Of a stretch of DNA of 14,040 nucleotides, positions 1 through 6,846 are shown piece after piece. The stretch is taken from the NCBI GenBank assembly GCA_032123675.1, contig JAQBEX010000013.1, positions 1-14,040 of the forward strand, written 5' to 3'. Below the pieces are notes generated by a model. The model made no database searches. It was not told the origin of the DNA and saw only the letters and a program-made list of their open reading frames with translations. The DNA is from Prado023 sp032123675 (GTDB lineage Bacteria > Actinomycetota > Actinomycetes > S36-B12 > CAIYMF01). The first letter of the stretch is position 1. Each line of letters begins with the position of its first letter. The position numbers and the translations under genes were made by a program.

Positions 1-21
1 CGCGGAGGGTTTGCGTGGTGT

Positions 22-61
22 GGGGCGGGGGGCGGGGGGCGGGGGCGGGCGGGGGGCGGGG
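22..61 (+). repeat. G-run tract, predicted G-quadruplex
   Basis: Seven runs of 3-6 G (22-25, 27-32, 34-39, 41-45, 47-49, 51-56, 58-61) are separated by single C residues. Four or more G-runs with 1-nt loops are the classic sequence pattern of very stable G-quadruplexes. The tract begins 10 nt beyond the ahpE stop codon. Its G-rich strand is the template strand for any ahpE read-through, so it could act as a polymerase pause or termination zone; that role is inference. No gene is visible in 1-71. Confidence 0.7.
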
Positions 62-71
62 CTGCCGGGCG

Positions 72-527
72 TCAGGCGAGTTTGGCTAGGGCTTCGCGGT
101 AGTCGCTCACGTTGCGCGTTTCACCTGGGCCGTTGACCACCGCCCACGCCACCACGCCCTCCCGATCGATGATGAACGTGGCGCGGGTGGCCATGCCCCG
201 CTCCGGGAGGAACACGCCGTAGGCCTGGGCGACCTCGCCGTGCGGCCAGAAGTCGCTGAGGAGGTCGAAGCCGAGGCCCTCCTGCTCGGCGAACACCCGA
301 AGCGCGTGCTTGGGGTCAGCGGAGATGCCCAGCAGGACCGTGTCATCGTCGAACTCTGCGCGCCGATCGCGCAGGTCACACATCTCCCCCGTGCACAGGC
401 CCGAGAAGGCGAAGGGGAAGAAGACCAGGACCACCTTGCGTCCGCGGAGCTCAGACAGGGTGACCTTCTCCCCTCGCTGATTCACGACGGTGAAGTCAGG
501 TGCCATCTGACCGACCGTGACCGACAT
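72..527 (-). CDS. ahpE: AhpE-type one-/two-Cys peroxiredoxin
   Basis: A 151-residue thioredoxin-fold peroxidase, expected to reduce hydrogen or organic peroxides in the cytoplasm. The N-terminal strand (VGQMAPDF, about residues 5-12) and the active-site block around residues 38-54 fit AhpC/TSA peroxiredoxins. Cys45 lies in PFAFSGLC and is the likely peroxidatic cysteine. A second Cys at residue 50 replaces a position without Cys in M. tuberculosis AhpE, so it might serve as a resolving residue. Arg115 in the ATRATF strand fits the conserved active-site arginine. The frame is open for a further 161 codons upstream, but I start at ATG 527 because an AGGAGGT Shine-Dalgarno lies 6 nt before it and the family length is about 150 residues. 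In actinobacteria, AhpE is recycled by mycothiol/mycoredoxin. Neighbouring DUF3052 and aceE repeat the mycobacterial order. Confidence 0.93.
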   Translation of the reverse strand: MSVTVGQMAPDFTVVNQRGEKVTLSELRGRKVVLVFFPFAFSGLCTGEMCDLRDRRAEFDDDTVLLGISADPKHALRVFAEQEGLGFDLLSDFWPHGEVAQAYGVFLPERGMATRATFIIDREGVVAWAVVNGPGETRNVSDYREALAKLA

Positions 528-533
528 CTCAGA

Positions 534-540
534 ACCTCCT
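534..540 (-). promoter_or_regulatory. Shine-Dalgarno of ahpE
   Basis: AGGAGGT on the minus strand, 6 nt upstream of the ATG at 527. It decides the start of ahpE against the long N-terminal extension that the open frame would otherwise allow. Confidence 0.8.
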
Positions 541-562
541 GCGCGACTGGACGACTGGAAGC

Positions 563-594
563 GCCAATCCTGCCGGGCTCGGGGCAGGATTGGC
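563..594. promoter_or_regulatory. 12-bp inverted repeat, candidate bidirectional promoter/operator
   Basis: GCCAATCCTGCC (563-574) is perfectly complementary to GGCAGGATTGGC (583-594), with an 8-nt spacer. It fills most of the 69-bp gap between divergent ahpE and the gene at 597. Each arm carries the -10-like hexamer CAGGAT pointing outward: 585-590 on plus, 6 nt before the ATG at 597, and 567-572 on minus, about 40 nt before the ahpE ATG with its Shine-Dalgarno between. It could be a symmetric promoter or a repressor site. No convincing -35 hexamer was found for either direction. Confidence 0.5.
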
Positions 595-596
595 CA

Positions 597-1526
597 ATGG
601 CCGACCAACACCAACTCCCACCCGGACTTGAGCCGGACCTCCACGAGCACGGCCTCGCGTCGGGAGACCGCGCCGAGCTGGCCAGAGCGATCGACCGGGC
701 TTGGGAGCTCTTCGAGGGTGTTGCGGCCGAGGTCGACCCCGAGGCGCCCTCGCGCAAGCAGGGGTGGACCGCCCGGGACCTGATCAGTCGCCTGGGGCAG
801 TGGGAGTTCGGTCGCACGCTCGACGACATGCTGGCCGACGCCCATGACGGCGACGCCGACTACTACGACAGTGACGCCATCGACGAGCAGATCCGGATCG
901 CGACCGCGGAGCTGCCCTACGACGACATCCTCGCCAGCCTGGCCGCGGCCCGGGCCACGACGTCGGAGTGGTTGGCCTCCGATGGACCGGACACGTGGGC
1001 GCTGGTCCACACTTCGTCGCCGCTAGGTCCCCTGCCCCTCCTCACAGTCATGAACGCGATGACCTACCAGCTCAGCGTCTCCGCCCTCGACCTCGAGCAG
1101 TGCGGCACCGAAGCCCCCGACGAGTTGCTGGAAGTCGGCTTGTCTGCGCTCGTGGACACGACTGGAGCGCTCGCGGGGCGCAAGCACATCACCGGCTCTT
1201 TCCTCGCGGTGACCCCCACGCGGGTCACGGGCGTAGGGGCACGCGGCGGCCACTGGCGCACCGCCGAGCTGGCCTCGGACCCGGACATGGGCCCCGGGGC
1301 GGTCGCGCCCACCAGGGTGCTCATCGACGCCACGAGCGGGCGTGGCAATGTCGGGCACATGTACCGAACCGGCGCGCTGCACGTGCGCGACCTGCCCGGG
1401 CTGCTCCACCTGGCCCCCGTACTTGACGGGGTCCCGGGCGTGCCGCCGATGGGCGCCATTGGACGGGCGCTGACGGTGGTTGATGCCATGGGCGGGCTGC
1501 TGGGGCGCATGGGCTTCAGGCGCTGA
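597..1526 (+). CDS. Maleylpyruvate isomerase/DinB-like domain protein, function unknown
   Basis: A 309-residue protein. Residues 25-125 contain WTARDLISRLGQWE (57-70), which resembles the WTxxDLxAHLxxxE helix of the mycothiol-dependent maleylpyruvate isomerase N-terminal (DinB-fold) domain. The histidine normally in 'AHL' is Arg65 here. The second metal-site region (MTYQLSVSALDL, 155-166) also lacks the expected His. Metal-dependent thiol transferase activity is therefore doubtful. Residues about 195-290 (ITGSFLAVTP..., RGGHWRTAEL, VLIDATSGRGN) recall the C-terminal SCP2-like domain of such proteins. This is a weak, pattern-based assignment. The ATG at 597 has no Shine-Dalgarno. A -10-like CAGGAT ends 6 nt upstream, suggesting a leaderless transcript. 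The frame is open upstream to 240, but that part is antisense to ahpE. The gene is inserted between ahpE and DUF3052, which lie closer together in mycobacteria. Confidence 0.8.
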   Translation: MADQHQLPPGLEPDLHEHGLASGDRAELARAIDRAWELFEGVAAEVDPEAPSRKQGWTARDLISRLGQWEFGRTLDDMLADAHDGDADYYDSDAIDEQIRIATAELPYDDILASLAAARATTSEWLASDGPDTWALVHTSSPLGPLPLLTVMNAMTYQLSVSALDLEQCGTEAPDELLEVGLSALVDTTGALAGRKHITGSFLAVTPTRVTGVGARGGHWRTAELASDPDMGPGAVAPTRVLIDATSGRGNVGHMYRTGALHVRDLPGLLHLAPVLDGVPGVPPMGAIGRALTVVDAMGGLLGRMGFRR

Positions 1527-1549
1527 CCGAGGCCAACCTGCGGCCAACC

Positions 1550-1564
1550 CGCGGGCGTCCCGCG
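1550..1564. terminator. Short GC hairpin between convergent genes
   Basis: CGCGGG and CCCGCG form a perfect 6-bp stem with a CGT loop in the 83-bp gap between the convergent genes ending at 1526 (+) and 1610 (-). There is no T tract on either side, as is common in actinobacteria. Termination for one or both genes is plausible but unproven. Confidence 0.3.
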
Positions 1565-1609
1565 CCCAGGCCGTGCCGCGGCCAGCCCCCGCCCAGCCAG
1601 CCCCCCGGA

Positions 1610-2023
1610 CTAGCGGGACACGAGCCGCACGCCCGCCCACTGGCTCAGGTTCACCGATGTGGTTCGCCGGATGCCTGACGTGGCTGCCGCGTCGGCGATG
1701 TCCGCCGGTTCCAGGGCCCCTGGGCGCCCGAACTTGGGCGAGAGGAGCCACACAACACCGTTGTCGGCCAGAGGCGCCTTCGCGTCGACCAGTGCGTCTG
1801 CGAGGTCCCCGTCCTCCTCACGCCACCACAGCAGGACCACGTCGACCACTCCGTCGAAGTCCTCGTCGACTCCCTGCTCCCCAGTTGCCGCGACCACAGC
1901 ATCGCCGACAAGTTCGTCCGTGTCGGTGTCGTACCCGATCTCCTGGACCACCTGCCCCTTGCTGATGCCCAACTGCTTGGCCAACGCCGATGCCTGATCG
2001 GCGTCGTCGGCCGTTGCGCCCAC
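1610..2023 (-). CDS. DUF3052 family protein
   Basis: A 137-residue, acidic, soluble protein matching the actinobacterial DUF3052 family (Rv2239c-like): an N-terminal helical segment with LAKQLGISKGQVVQEIGYD (about 14-32), a central VDVVLLWWREEDGDLADALVDA block (about 59-80) and NGVVWLLSPKFGRPG (about 88-102). Function is not established. The start is GTG at 2023: a GAGGGG Shine-Dalgarno (2029-2034, minus) sits 5 nt upstream, and the nearby ATG at 2036 is out of frame. The C-terminal SVNLSQWAGVRLVSR is family-typical. The gene is divergent from aceE across a 165-bp promoter region and convergent with the gene at 597-1526. Its place beside ahpE and aceE is conserved in mycobacteria. It has no signal peptide or membrane segment. 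Confidence 0.85.
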   Translation of the reverse strand: MGATADDADQASALAKQLGISKGQVVQEIGYDTDTDELVGDAVVAATGEQGVDEDFDGVVDVVLLWWREEDGDLADALVDAKAPLADNGVVWLLSPKFGRPGALEPADIADAAATSGIRRTTSVNLSQWAGVRLVSR

Positions 2024-2054
2024 CTCTACCCCTCATCTCGTCTCGGGCACAGAA

Positions 2055-2089
2055 CGCACGGTTGTGCGACCCGTGGGGGTCAGTATGCT
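2055..2089 (+). promoter_or_regulatory. Candidate aceE promoter with small palindrome
   Basis: A -35-like TTGTGC (2062-2067) and a -10-like TATGCT (2084-2089) are separated by 16 nt, about 100 nt upstream of the aceE GTG. A small palindrome, CGCAC-GGTT-GTGCG (2055-2068), overlaps the -35 and could be a regulator site. On the minus strand CATACT (2082-2087) overlaps the same -10 and points to the DUF3052 gene, so the element may fire both ways. Confidence 0.45.
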
Positions 2090-2188
2090 GCTGTCAGGGC
2101 CCTCAAGCCCACCTCAACGCGCACGTGCCGCCCGGAAGCGGAATAGTTGCCCCCGCTGGACCCGACCCACGTCCGAGAGGTTCCCCAC

Positions 2189-4915
2189 GTGACCGACTAC
2201 GACCCGCTGATGCCCGGTGGGCTGCCCGACCAGTACGTCGACGCCGACCCCGCTGAGACCAGCGAGTGGCTCGAGTCCCTGGACGCGGTCGTCGACAACG
2301 CCGGCGCCAGTCGCGCCCGTTACCTGATGCTCGAGCTCCTTCGGCGCTCCGCCGAGCGCAGCGTGGGCATTCCTGCCCTGCGCAGCACGGACTACATCAA
2401 CACGATCTCGCCGGACAAGGAGCCGAACTTCCCCGGCGACGAGGCGATGGAGTACCGGATCCGCGCCGCCACCCGGTGGAACGCCGCCGTGATGGTGCAC
2501 CGGGCCCAGCGCCCCGGCGTGGGCGTCGGCGGACACATCTCCTCCTATGCCTCGTCAGCAGCCATGTACGAGGTGGGCTTCAACCACTTCTTCCAGGGCC
2601 CCGATGCCCCAGGTGGCGGCGACCAGATCTTCTTCCAGGGCCACGCCTCCCCCGGGATCTACGCGCGTGCCTACCTCGAGGGGATGCTCACCGAGGACCA
2701 GCTCGACGGTTTCCGCCAGGAACTCTCGCACCCGGCCGGCAGCCTGCCGAGCTACCCGCATCCGCGGCTCATGCCGGACTTCTGGCAGTTCCCGACCGTG
2801 TCCATGGGTCTCGGACCGCTGCACGCGATCTACCAGGCGCGGTTCAACCGCTACCTGCTCAACCGTGGCATCAAGGACACCAGCCAGCAGCGGGTGTGGG
2901 CCTTCCTCGGCGACGGTGAGACCGATGAGCCGGAGTCGCTGGGCAACATCAGCCTCGCTGCTCGCGAGGGGCTGGACAACCTGACCTTCGTCATCAACTG
3001 CAACCTCCAGCGCCTCGACGGGCCGGTCCGGGGCAACGGCAACATCATTCAGGAGCTGGAGTCGATGTTCCGCGGCGCCGGCTGGAACGTCATCAAGGTG
3101 ATCTGGGGCCGCGGCTGGGACAAGCTGCTCGCCCGCGACACCGAGGGCGCGCTGGTCGCCCTCATGAACAACACCCCCGACGGCAACTACCAGACCTACC
3201 GTGGCGAGGACGTGAAGTTCCTGCGCGAGAACTTCTTCGGCCGCGACCCGCGGGTGGCTGCGATGGTCGCCGACATCCCCGACGCCGAACTGTGGGCGCT
3301 CAAGCGCGGCGGCATGGACTACCGCAAGCTCTACTCCGCCTACAAGACTGCGGTGGAGCACACGGGCCAGCCCACGGTGATCCTGGCCAAGACGATCAAG
3401 GGCTGGTCGCTGGGCCAGCACTTCGAGAGTCGCAACGCCACCCACCAGATGAAGAAGCTGTCGCTGGACGACCTCCACAACTTCCGTGACCGCCTGCAGA
3501 TCCCGATCGAGGACGACCAGCTCGACAAGTACCTGCCGCCGTACTACAAGCCAGGTCCGGACGATCCGCAGACCGAGTACATGCTGGAGCGCAGGGCCGC
3601 CCTCGGCGGGTCGATGCCGCGCCGTCGGCAGATCTCCCGACCACTGGTCCAGCCGCCGGACAAGACCTACGACATCGTCACGAAGGGGTCGCGCAACCAG
3701 GAGGTCGCCACGACGATGGCGTTCGTCCGGCTGCTCAAGGACCTTACCCGCGACCCTGACATCGGCTACCGGATCGTGCCGATCATCCCGGACGAGGCCC
3801 GCACGTTCGGGGTCGACTCACTGTTCCCGACGCTGAAGATCTACAACCCGAAGGGGCAGAACTACCTGTCGGTCGACCGCGAGCTGATGCTGTCGTACAA
3901 GGAGGCCCGCAACGGCCAGATCCTGCACGAGGGGATCGACGAGGCCGGCTCGGTGGCCTCGTTCGCGGCCGTCGGCTCGGCCTACTCCACGCACGACCAG
4001 CCGATGATCCCGGTCTACATCTTCTACTCGATGTTCGGGTTCCAGCGCACGGCTGACTCGTTCTGGCTCGCCGGCGACCAGATGGTCCGCGGCTTCGTCA
4101 TGGGTGCCACTGCTGGCCGCACGACGCTCAACGGCGAGGGCCTGCAGCACGAGGACGGCCACAGCCACATCATCGCGATGACCAACCCGGCCGTCGTGGC
4201 CTACGACCCGGCGTACTCCTACGAGATCGGGCACATTGTCAAGGACGGCATCCGCCGGATGTACGGCGAGGACTCCGAGAACGTCTTCTACTACATCACC
4301 ATCTACAACGAGCCCTATGTCCAGCCGCCGCAGCCCGAGGGCCTGGACGTCGAGAGCCTGCTGCGTGGGATGTACCTGCTCAACGCCTCGACCGCCGAGC
4401 ACGCGAAGAAGGCCCAGATCCTCGCCTCCGGCGTTGGTGTGCCCTGGGCCCTGAAGGCCCAGCAGATGCTGGCTGACGAGTGGGGCGTGGCCGCTGACAT
4501 CTGGTCGGTGAGCTCGTGGACCGAGCTGCGCAGGGATGGCCTGGACGCGGACCGGCACAACCTGCTCGAGCCCATGGGTGAGGCGCGCGTCCCGCACGTG
4601 ACCACCCAGCTGGAGGGCCGACCCGGTCCGGTCGTGGCTGTCTCGGACTACATGCACGCGCTGCCGGACATGATCCGCCAGTGGGTGCCCGGCGACTTCG
4701 CGACCCTGGGGACCGACGGGTTCGGAATGTCCGACACCCGCGGCGCCCTGCGCCGGCATTTCCTGGTCGACGCCGAGTCGATCGTGTGCCGGACGTTGCT
4801 GTCCTTGGCCGAGCGCGGGGAGATCGGTCGTGAGGTCGTCCGCGAGGCCCTGGACAAGTACCGGCTGTGGGATCCGACCGCTGCCGACGCGGGCAGCACC
4901 GAGGGCGGTGGGTGA
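2189..4915 (+). CDS. aceE: Pyruvate dehydrogenase E1 component, homodimeric type
   Basis: A 908-residue thiamine-diphosphate enzyme that decarboxylates pyruvate and transfers the acetyl group to lipoyl-E2 in the pyruvate dehydrogenase complex; length is close to the roughly 890-900 of known AceE. GVGGHISSYASSA (112-124) and the ThDP/Mg site GDGETDEPES (241-250), followed by FVINCNLQRLDGPV (267-280), mark the first domain. The middle domain carries FGVDSLFP and HEGIDEAGS, whose Glu fits the cofactor-activating Glu. GLQHEDGHSH contributes active-site histidines. The start is GTG 2189, because GAGAGG (2175-2180) lies 8 nt upstream and homology begins at DYDPLMPGG. An in-frame ATG at 2147 has no such signal. 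Its last 4 nt overlap the next gene's start (GTGA). E2 and E3 are not in the window. Confidence 0.97.
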   Translation: MTDYDPLMPGGLPDQYVDADPAETSEWLESLDAVVDNAGASRARYLMLELLRRSAERSVGIPALRSTDYINTISPDKEPNFPGDEAMEYRIRAATRWNAAVMVHRAQRPGVGVGGHISSYASSAAMYEVGFNHFFQGPDAPGGGDQIFFQGHASPGIYARAYLEGMLTEDQLDGFRQELSHPAGSLPSYPHPRLMPDFWQFPTVSMGLGPLHAIYQARFNRYLLNRGIKDTSQQRVWAFLGDGETDEPESLGNISLAAREGLDNLTFVINCNLQRLDGPVRGNGNIIQELESMFRGAGWNVIKVIWGRGWDKLLARDTEGALVALMNNTPDGNYQTYRGEDVKFLRENFFGRDPRVAAMVADIPDAELWALKRGGMDYRKLYSAYKTAVEHTGQPTVILAKTIKGWSLGQHFESRNATHQMKKLSLDDLHNFRDRLQIPIEDDQLDKYLPPYYKPGPDDPQTEYMLERRAALGGSMPRRRQISRPLVQPPDKTYDIVTKGSRNQEVATTMAFVRLLKDLTRDPDIGYRIVPIIPDEARTFGVDSLFPTLKIYNPKGQNYLSVDRELMLSYKEARNGQILHEGIDEAGSVASFAAVGSAYSTHDQPMIPVYIFYSMFGFQRTADSFWLAGDQMVRGFVMGATAGRTTLNGEGLQHEDGHSHIIAMTNPAVVAYDPAYSYEIGHIVKDGIRRMYGEDSENVFYYITIYNEPYVQPPQPEGLDVESLLRGMYLLNASTAEHAKKAQILASGVGVPWALKAQQMLADEWGVAADIWSVSSWTELRRDGLDADRHNLLEPMGEARVPHVTTQLEGRPGPVVAVSDYMHALPDMIRQWVPGDFATLGTDGFGMSDTRGALRRHFLVDAESIVCRTLLSLAERGEIGREVVREALDKYRLWDPTAADAGSTEGGG

Positions 4916-5976
4916 CCGCGCCGACGCCGTCCGTCAGACGGGTCCTCGCCCATGAGATCGGGGACCTGCCGGAGGGCCATGACGTGCGGCCGATGGAGGC
5001 TGGTGATGTCGCGGCCCTCACCGCACTCGCGCGCGCCGTGGACATCGCCGGGTGCGGCCATTCCTCGACCAACATCGAGGAGATCACCGACTACGTGGCC
5101 GAGCCGGACTGCGGTTGGGAGTACGGCTGCGCGACCGTGTGGCGCGGCGACGACCTCATGGGCGCGATCGTCGTCCTTGATGGCCTGGCAACGGGACGCG
5201 GGTGGTCGTTCGACGTGTTCGCCCGCCCGGGCGATCCGCACGCCCACGCAATCCACGGCTCGCTCATCGACGGCGCACTGCGGGAGGGCCGGTACCGCTG
5301 GGACGCGATGTACATGGACCCGGACATCCCCCTCCCGATCGCCAAGTCCGGCTGCTACGCCAACGACATGCCGCTGCGCGCCGACCTCGAGAAGCGGGGG
5401 TTCTCGGAGGTTCGCCGCTTCTGGCGGATGAAGGTCGATCTCTGGTCCGTGGAGGGGCTGACGCCGGCCGCGGAGGCGAGCGAGTCCGCCACGAATCCGA
5501 CTGCCTCCGGGGGGCTTCCCGCAGGCTACGCGCTCCGACCGTTCCAACCGATCGAGTCCGACTGGCGGGGAGTCCACGCGACCAGTTCCGCAGCCTTCCT
5601 CGACCACTTCGACTTCACGCCACTCGAATTCGAGGTCTGGCGGGAACGGCAGGAGGGCACGACCGAGGATCCCTCGCAGTGGATCGTGGCCGAGCACGAC
5701 GGCGAGATCATCGGCTTCGTCATGGGATCGAACCGCTACGCCAGCGAGGACTACGGATACGTGACGAGCATCGCCGTCCGCAGGGAGCACCGCGGCAACG
5801 GCCTGGCTCGTGCGCTGCTCCGAGCACGCATGGCCGACGACGTCGCGCGCGGGTTCATCAGCACGATCCTGCACGTGGATGCCACCAACCCAACTGGGGC
5901 GACCCGGCTGTACGAGTCAGTCGGCATGGTCGAGGACAGCGAGTTCGCGTTCTTCCACCGGTCGCTGTTCCGCTGA
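4912..5976 (+). CDS. Tandem GNAT-domain N-acetyltransferase
   Basis: A 354-residue protein with two GNAT-like halves. The C-terminal half (about 206-354) is a clear GNAT domain: WIVAEHDGEIIGFVMG, then YGYVTSIAVRREHRGNGLARALL (281-303) with the acetyl-CoA pyrophosphate loop R-x-x-R-G-N-G-L-A, and VDATNPTGATRLYESVGM (322-339). The N-terminal half (about 20-180) is divergent, with a weakly similar arrangement and no clear acetyl-CoA loop. The two-domain layout resembles mycothiol synthase (MshD) and related tandem GNATs, but similarity is not specific enough to name the substrate. The start is GTG 4912, sharing GTGA with the aceE stop, with GAGGGCGG (4901-4908) 3 nt before it. This implies translational coupling to aceE. 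The gene ends before a strong hairpin at 6024-6059. Confidence 0.9.
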   Translation: MTAPTPSVRRVLAHEIGDLPEGHDVRPMEAGDVAALTALARAVDIAGCGHSSTNIEEITDYVAEPDCGWEYGCATVWRGDDLMGAIVVLDGLATGRGWSFDVFARPGDPHAHAIHGSLIDGALREGRYRWDAMYMDPDIPLPIAKSGCYANDMPLRADLEKRGFSEVRRFWRMKVDLWSVEGLTPAAEASESATNPTASGGLPAGYALRPFQPIESDWRGVHATSSAAFLDHFDFTPLEFEVWRERQEGTTEDPSQWIVAEHDGEIIGFVMGSNRYASEDYGYVTSIAVRREHRGNGLARALLRARMADDVARGFISTILHVDATNPTGATRLYESVGMVEDSEFAFFHRSLFR

Positions 5977-6023
5977 GGTCCACGGCGGGGCACGGGCCTG
6001 GGACGCACGGCTGCGAACGCACC

Positions 6024-6059
6024 GATGGCCCGGACGGGATCACTCCCACCCGGGCCATC
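6024..6059. terminator. Strong bidirectional hairpin terminator
   Basis: GATGGCCCGG (6024-6033) pairs perfectly with CCGGGCCATC (6050-6059). Inside, after a symmetric AC/AC internal loop, GGGA (6036-6039) pairs with TCCC (6044-6047) around a TCAC loop. It sits in the 108-bp gap between the convergent GNAT (ends 5976) and DUF3145 (ends 6085) genes, where a bidirectional terminator is expected. There is no T tract. Confidence 0.75.
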
Positions 6060-6084
6060 AGCTCCTCCCCCGAGGTCTGTTCGG

Positions 6085-6609
6085 CTACACCACCTGGTGC
6101 AGCCAGCGCACCGGCACTCCATCGCCGGCGCGACGGAACGGCTCGAGCTCAGCGTCCCAGGCGGTGCCCAGGACCAGGTTGAGTCCCTCGCGCAGATCCG
6201 CGGCTGCATCTCCGCTCGCGGCCAGGATCGCGCGCAGGCGGTCCTCGTGGATCATGATGTCGCCGTGCGGGCCCATCGTGGCCCGGAAGACCCCAAGCTC
6301 CGGCGTGACGGCGAACCGCTCGCCCTCAGCACCCTTGCCCGGTTCCTCGGCCACCTCGTAGCGAACGTCCTTGAACTGGCGCAGCGCTGATGTGATCCGG
6401 GATGCGGTGCCCGGTCGGCCCTGCCACGAGATCTCTGCGCGGACCTGCCCGGGCAGCACGGGCTGAGGCACCCAGTCAAGGCTCACCCGCGAGCCAAGCA
6501 CGTCACTGATCGCCCACTCCAGATGCGGACACATCGCCCGCTTCGTGGAGTGCACGAATAGAACGCCCCGGGTAAGACCCGAGCGCTCGGCAACCATATG
6601 CACGGCCAT
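6085..6609 (-). CDS. DUF3145 family protein
   Basis: A 174-residue protein matching the actinobacterial DUF3145 family, whose function is unknown. Recognisable blocks are TRGVLFVHSTKRAMCPHLEWAI (13-34), a middle AEISWQGRPGTASRITSALRQF (58-79) and the C-terminal EGLNLVLGTAWDAELEPFRRA (141-161). It has no signal peptide or membrane helices. I start at ATG 6609 because GGAGGT (6615-6620, minus) lies 5 nt upstream; a second ATG four codons later lacks such a site, and the open frame upstream is non-conserved. The gene is convergent with the GNAT gene and divergent from the maltokinase gene across 237 bp holding a TATGCT -10 and a palindrome. Nothing in the context reveals its role. Confidence 0.88.
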   Translation of the reverse strand: MAVHMVAERSGLTRGVLFVHSTKRAMCPHLEWAISDVLGSRVSLDWVPQPVLPGQVRAEISWQGRPGTASRITSALRQFKDVRYEVAEEPGKGAEGERFAVTPELGVFRATMGPHGDIMIHEDRLRAILAASGDAAADLREGLNLVLGTAWDAELEPFRRAGDGVPVRWLHQVV

Positions 6610-6614
6610 GGCCG

Positions 6615-6620
6615 ACCTCC
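6615..6620 (-). promoter_or_regulatory. Shine-Dalgarno of the DUF3145 gene
   Basis: GGAGGT on the minus strand, 5 nt before the ATG at 6609. It selects this ATG over the one four codons downstream. Confidence 0.7.
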
Positions 6621-6684
6621 GATCCCGGCGAGTTTCGCCTTCCCCAGCGTCCTCGTCGATCGGATGTTGACCATCCCTGAGGGG

Positions 6685-6707
6685 AGCATAACCACATGGT
6701 TGTGGTT
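6685..6707 (-). promoter_or_regulatory. Candidate DUF3145 promoter -10 with adjoining palindromic operator
   Basis: On the minus strand TATGCT (6685-6690) is a good -10, giving a 5' leader of about 70 nt. Directly upstream lies the palindrome AACCACA-TGGT-TGTGGTT (6690-6707), with perfect 7-bp arms. It fills the space where a promoter spacer would be, so a bound regulator would block or position RNA polymerase. The same palindrome is 140 nt upstream of the maltokinase ATG. The regulator is unknown. Confidence 0.45.
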
Positions 6708-6846
6708 TTGGCCAGATGTGGGCCTCCCCTGATGTAGCGCACGAGCACCGGCGGCTGGCGCGGGTCGTCTGGACCGGAGGCAGCCGATGCGGCACTGGAG
6801 CGACCCCGGGCGTGCGGCGCCGACCAGGATTGGCCAGACTGCCGAC

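Noticed and set aside
7..25. Decayed copy of the 18-bp motif at the window edge
   Set aside because: The resemblance to GGCGGTTGCGTGTG needs several mismatches and the flanking sequence is outside the window.
4648..5874. 408-residue minus-strand open frame across the end of aceE and the GNAT gene
   Set aside because: It spans two confidently assigned plus-strand genes and their junction and has no recognisable motifs.
6787..6846. Longer maltokinase start at ATG 6787 with GGAGG 6 nt upstream
   Set aside because: The added 20 codons use rare codons and are not family-like, and a -10-like hexamer ends 6 nt before ATG 6847. Kept as an alternative only.
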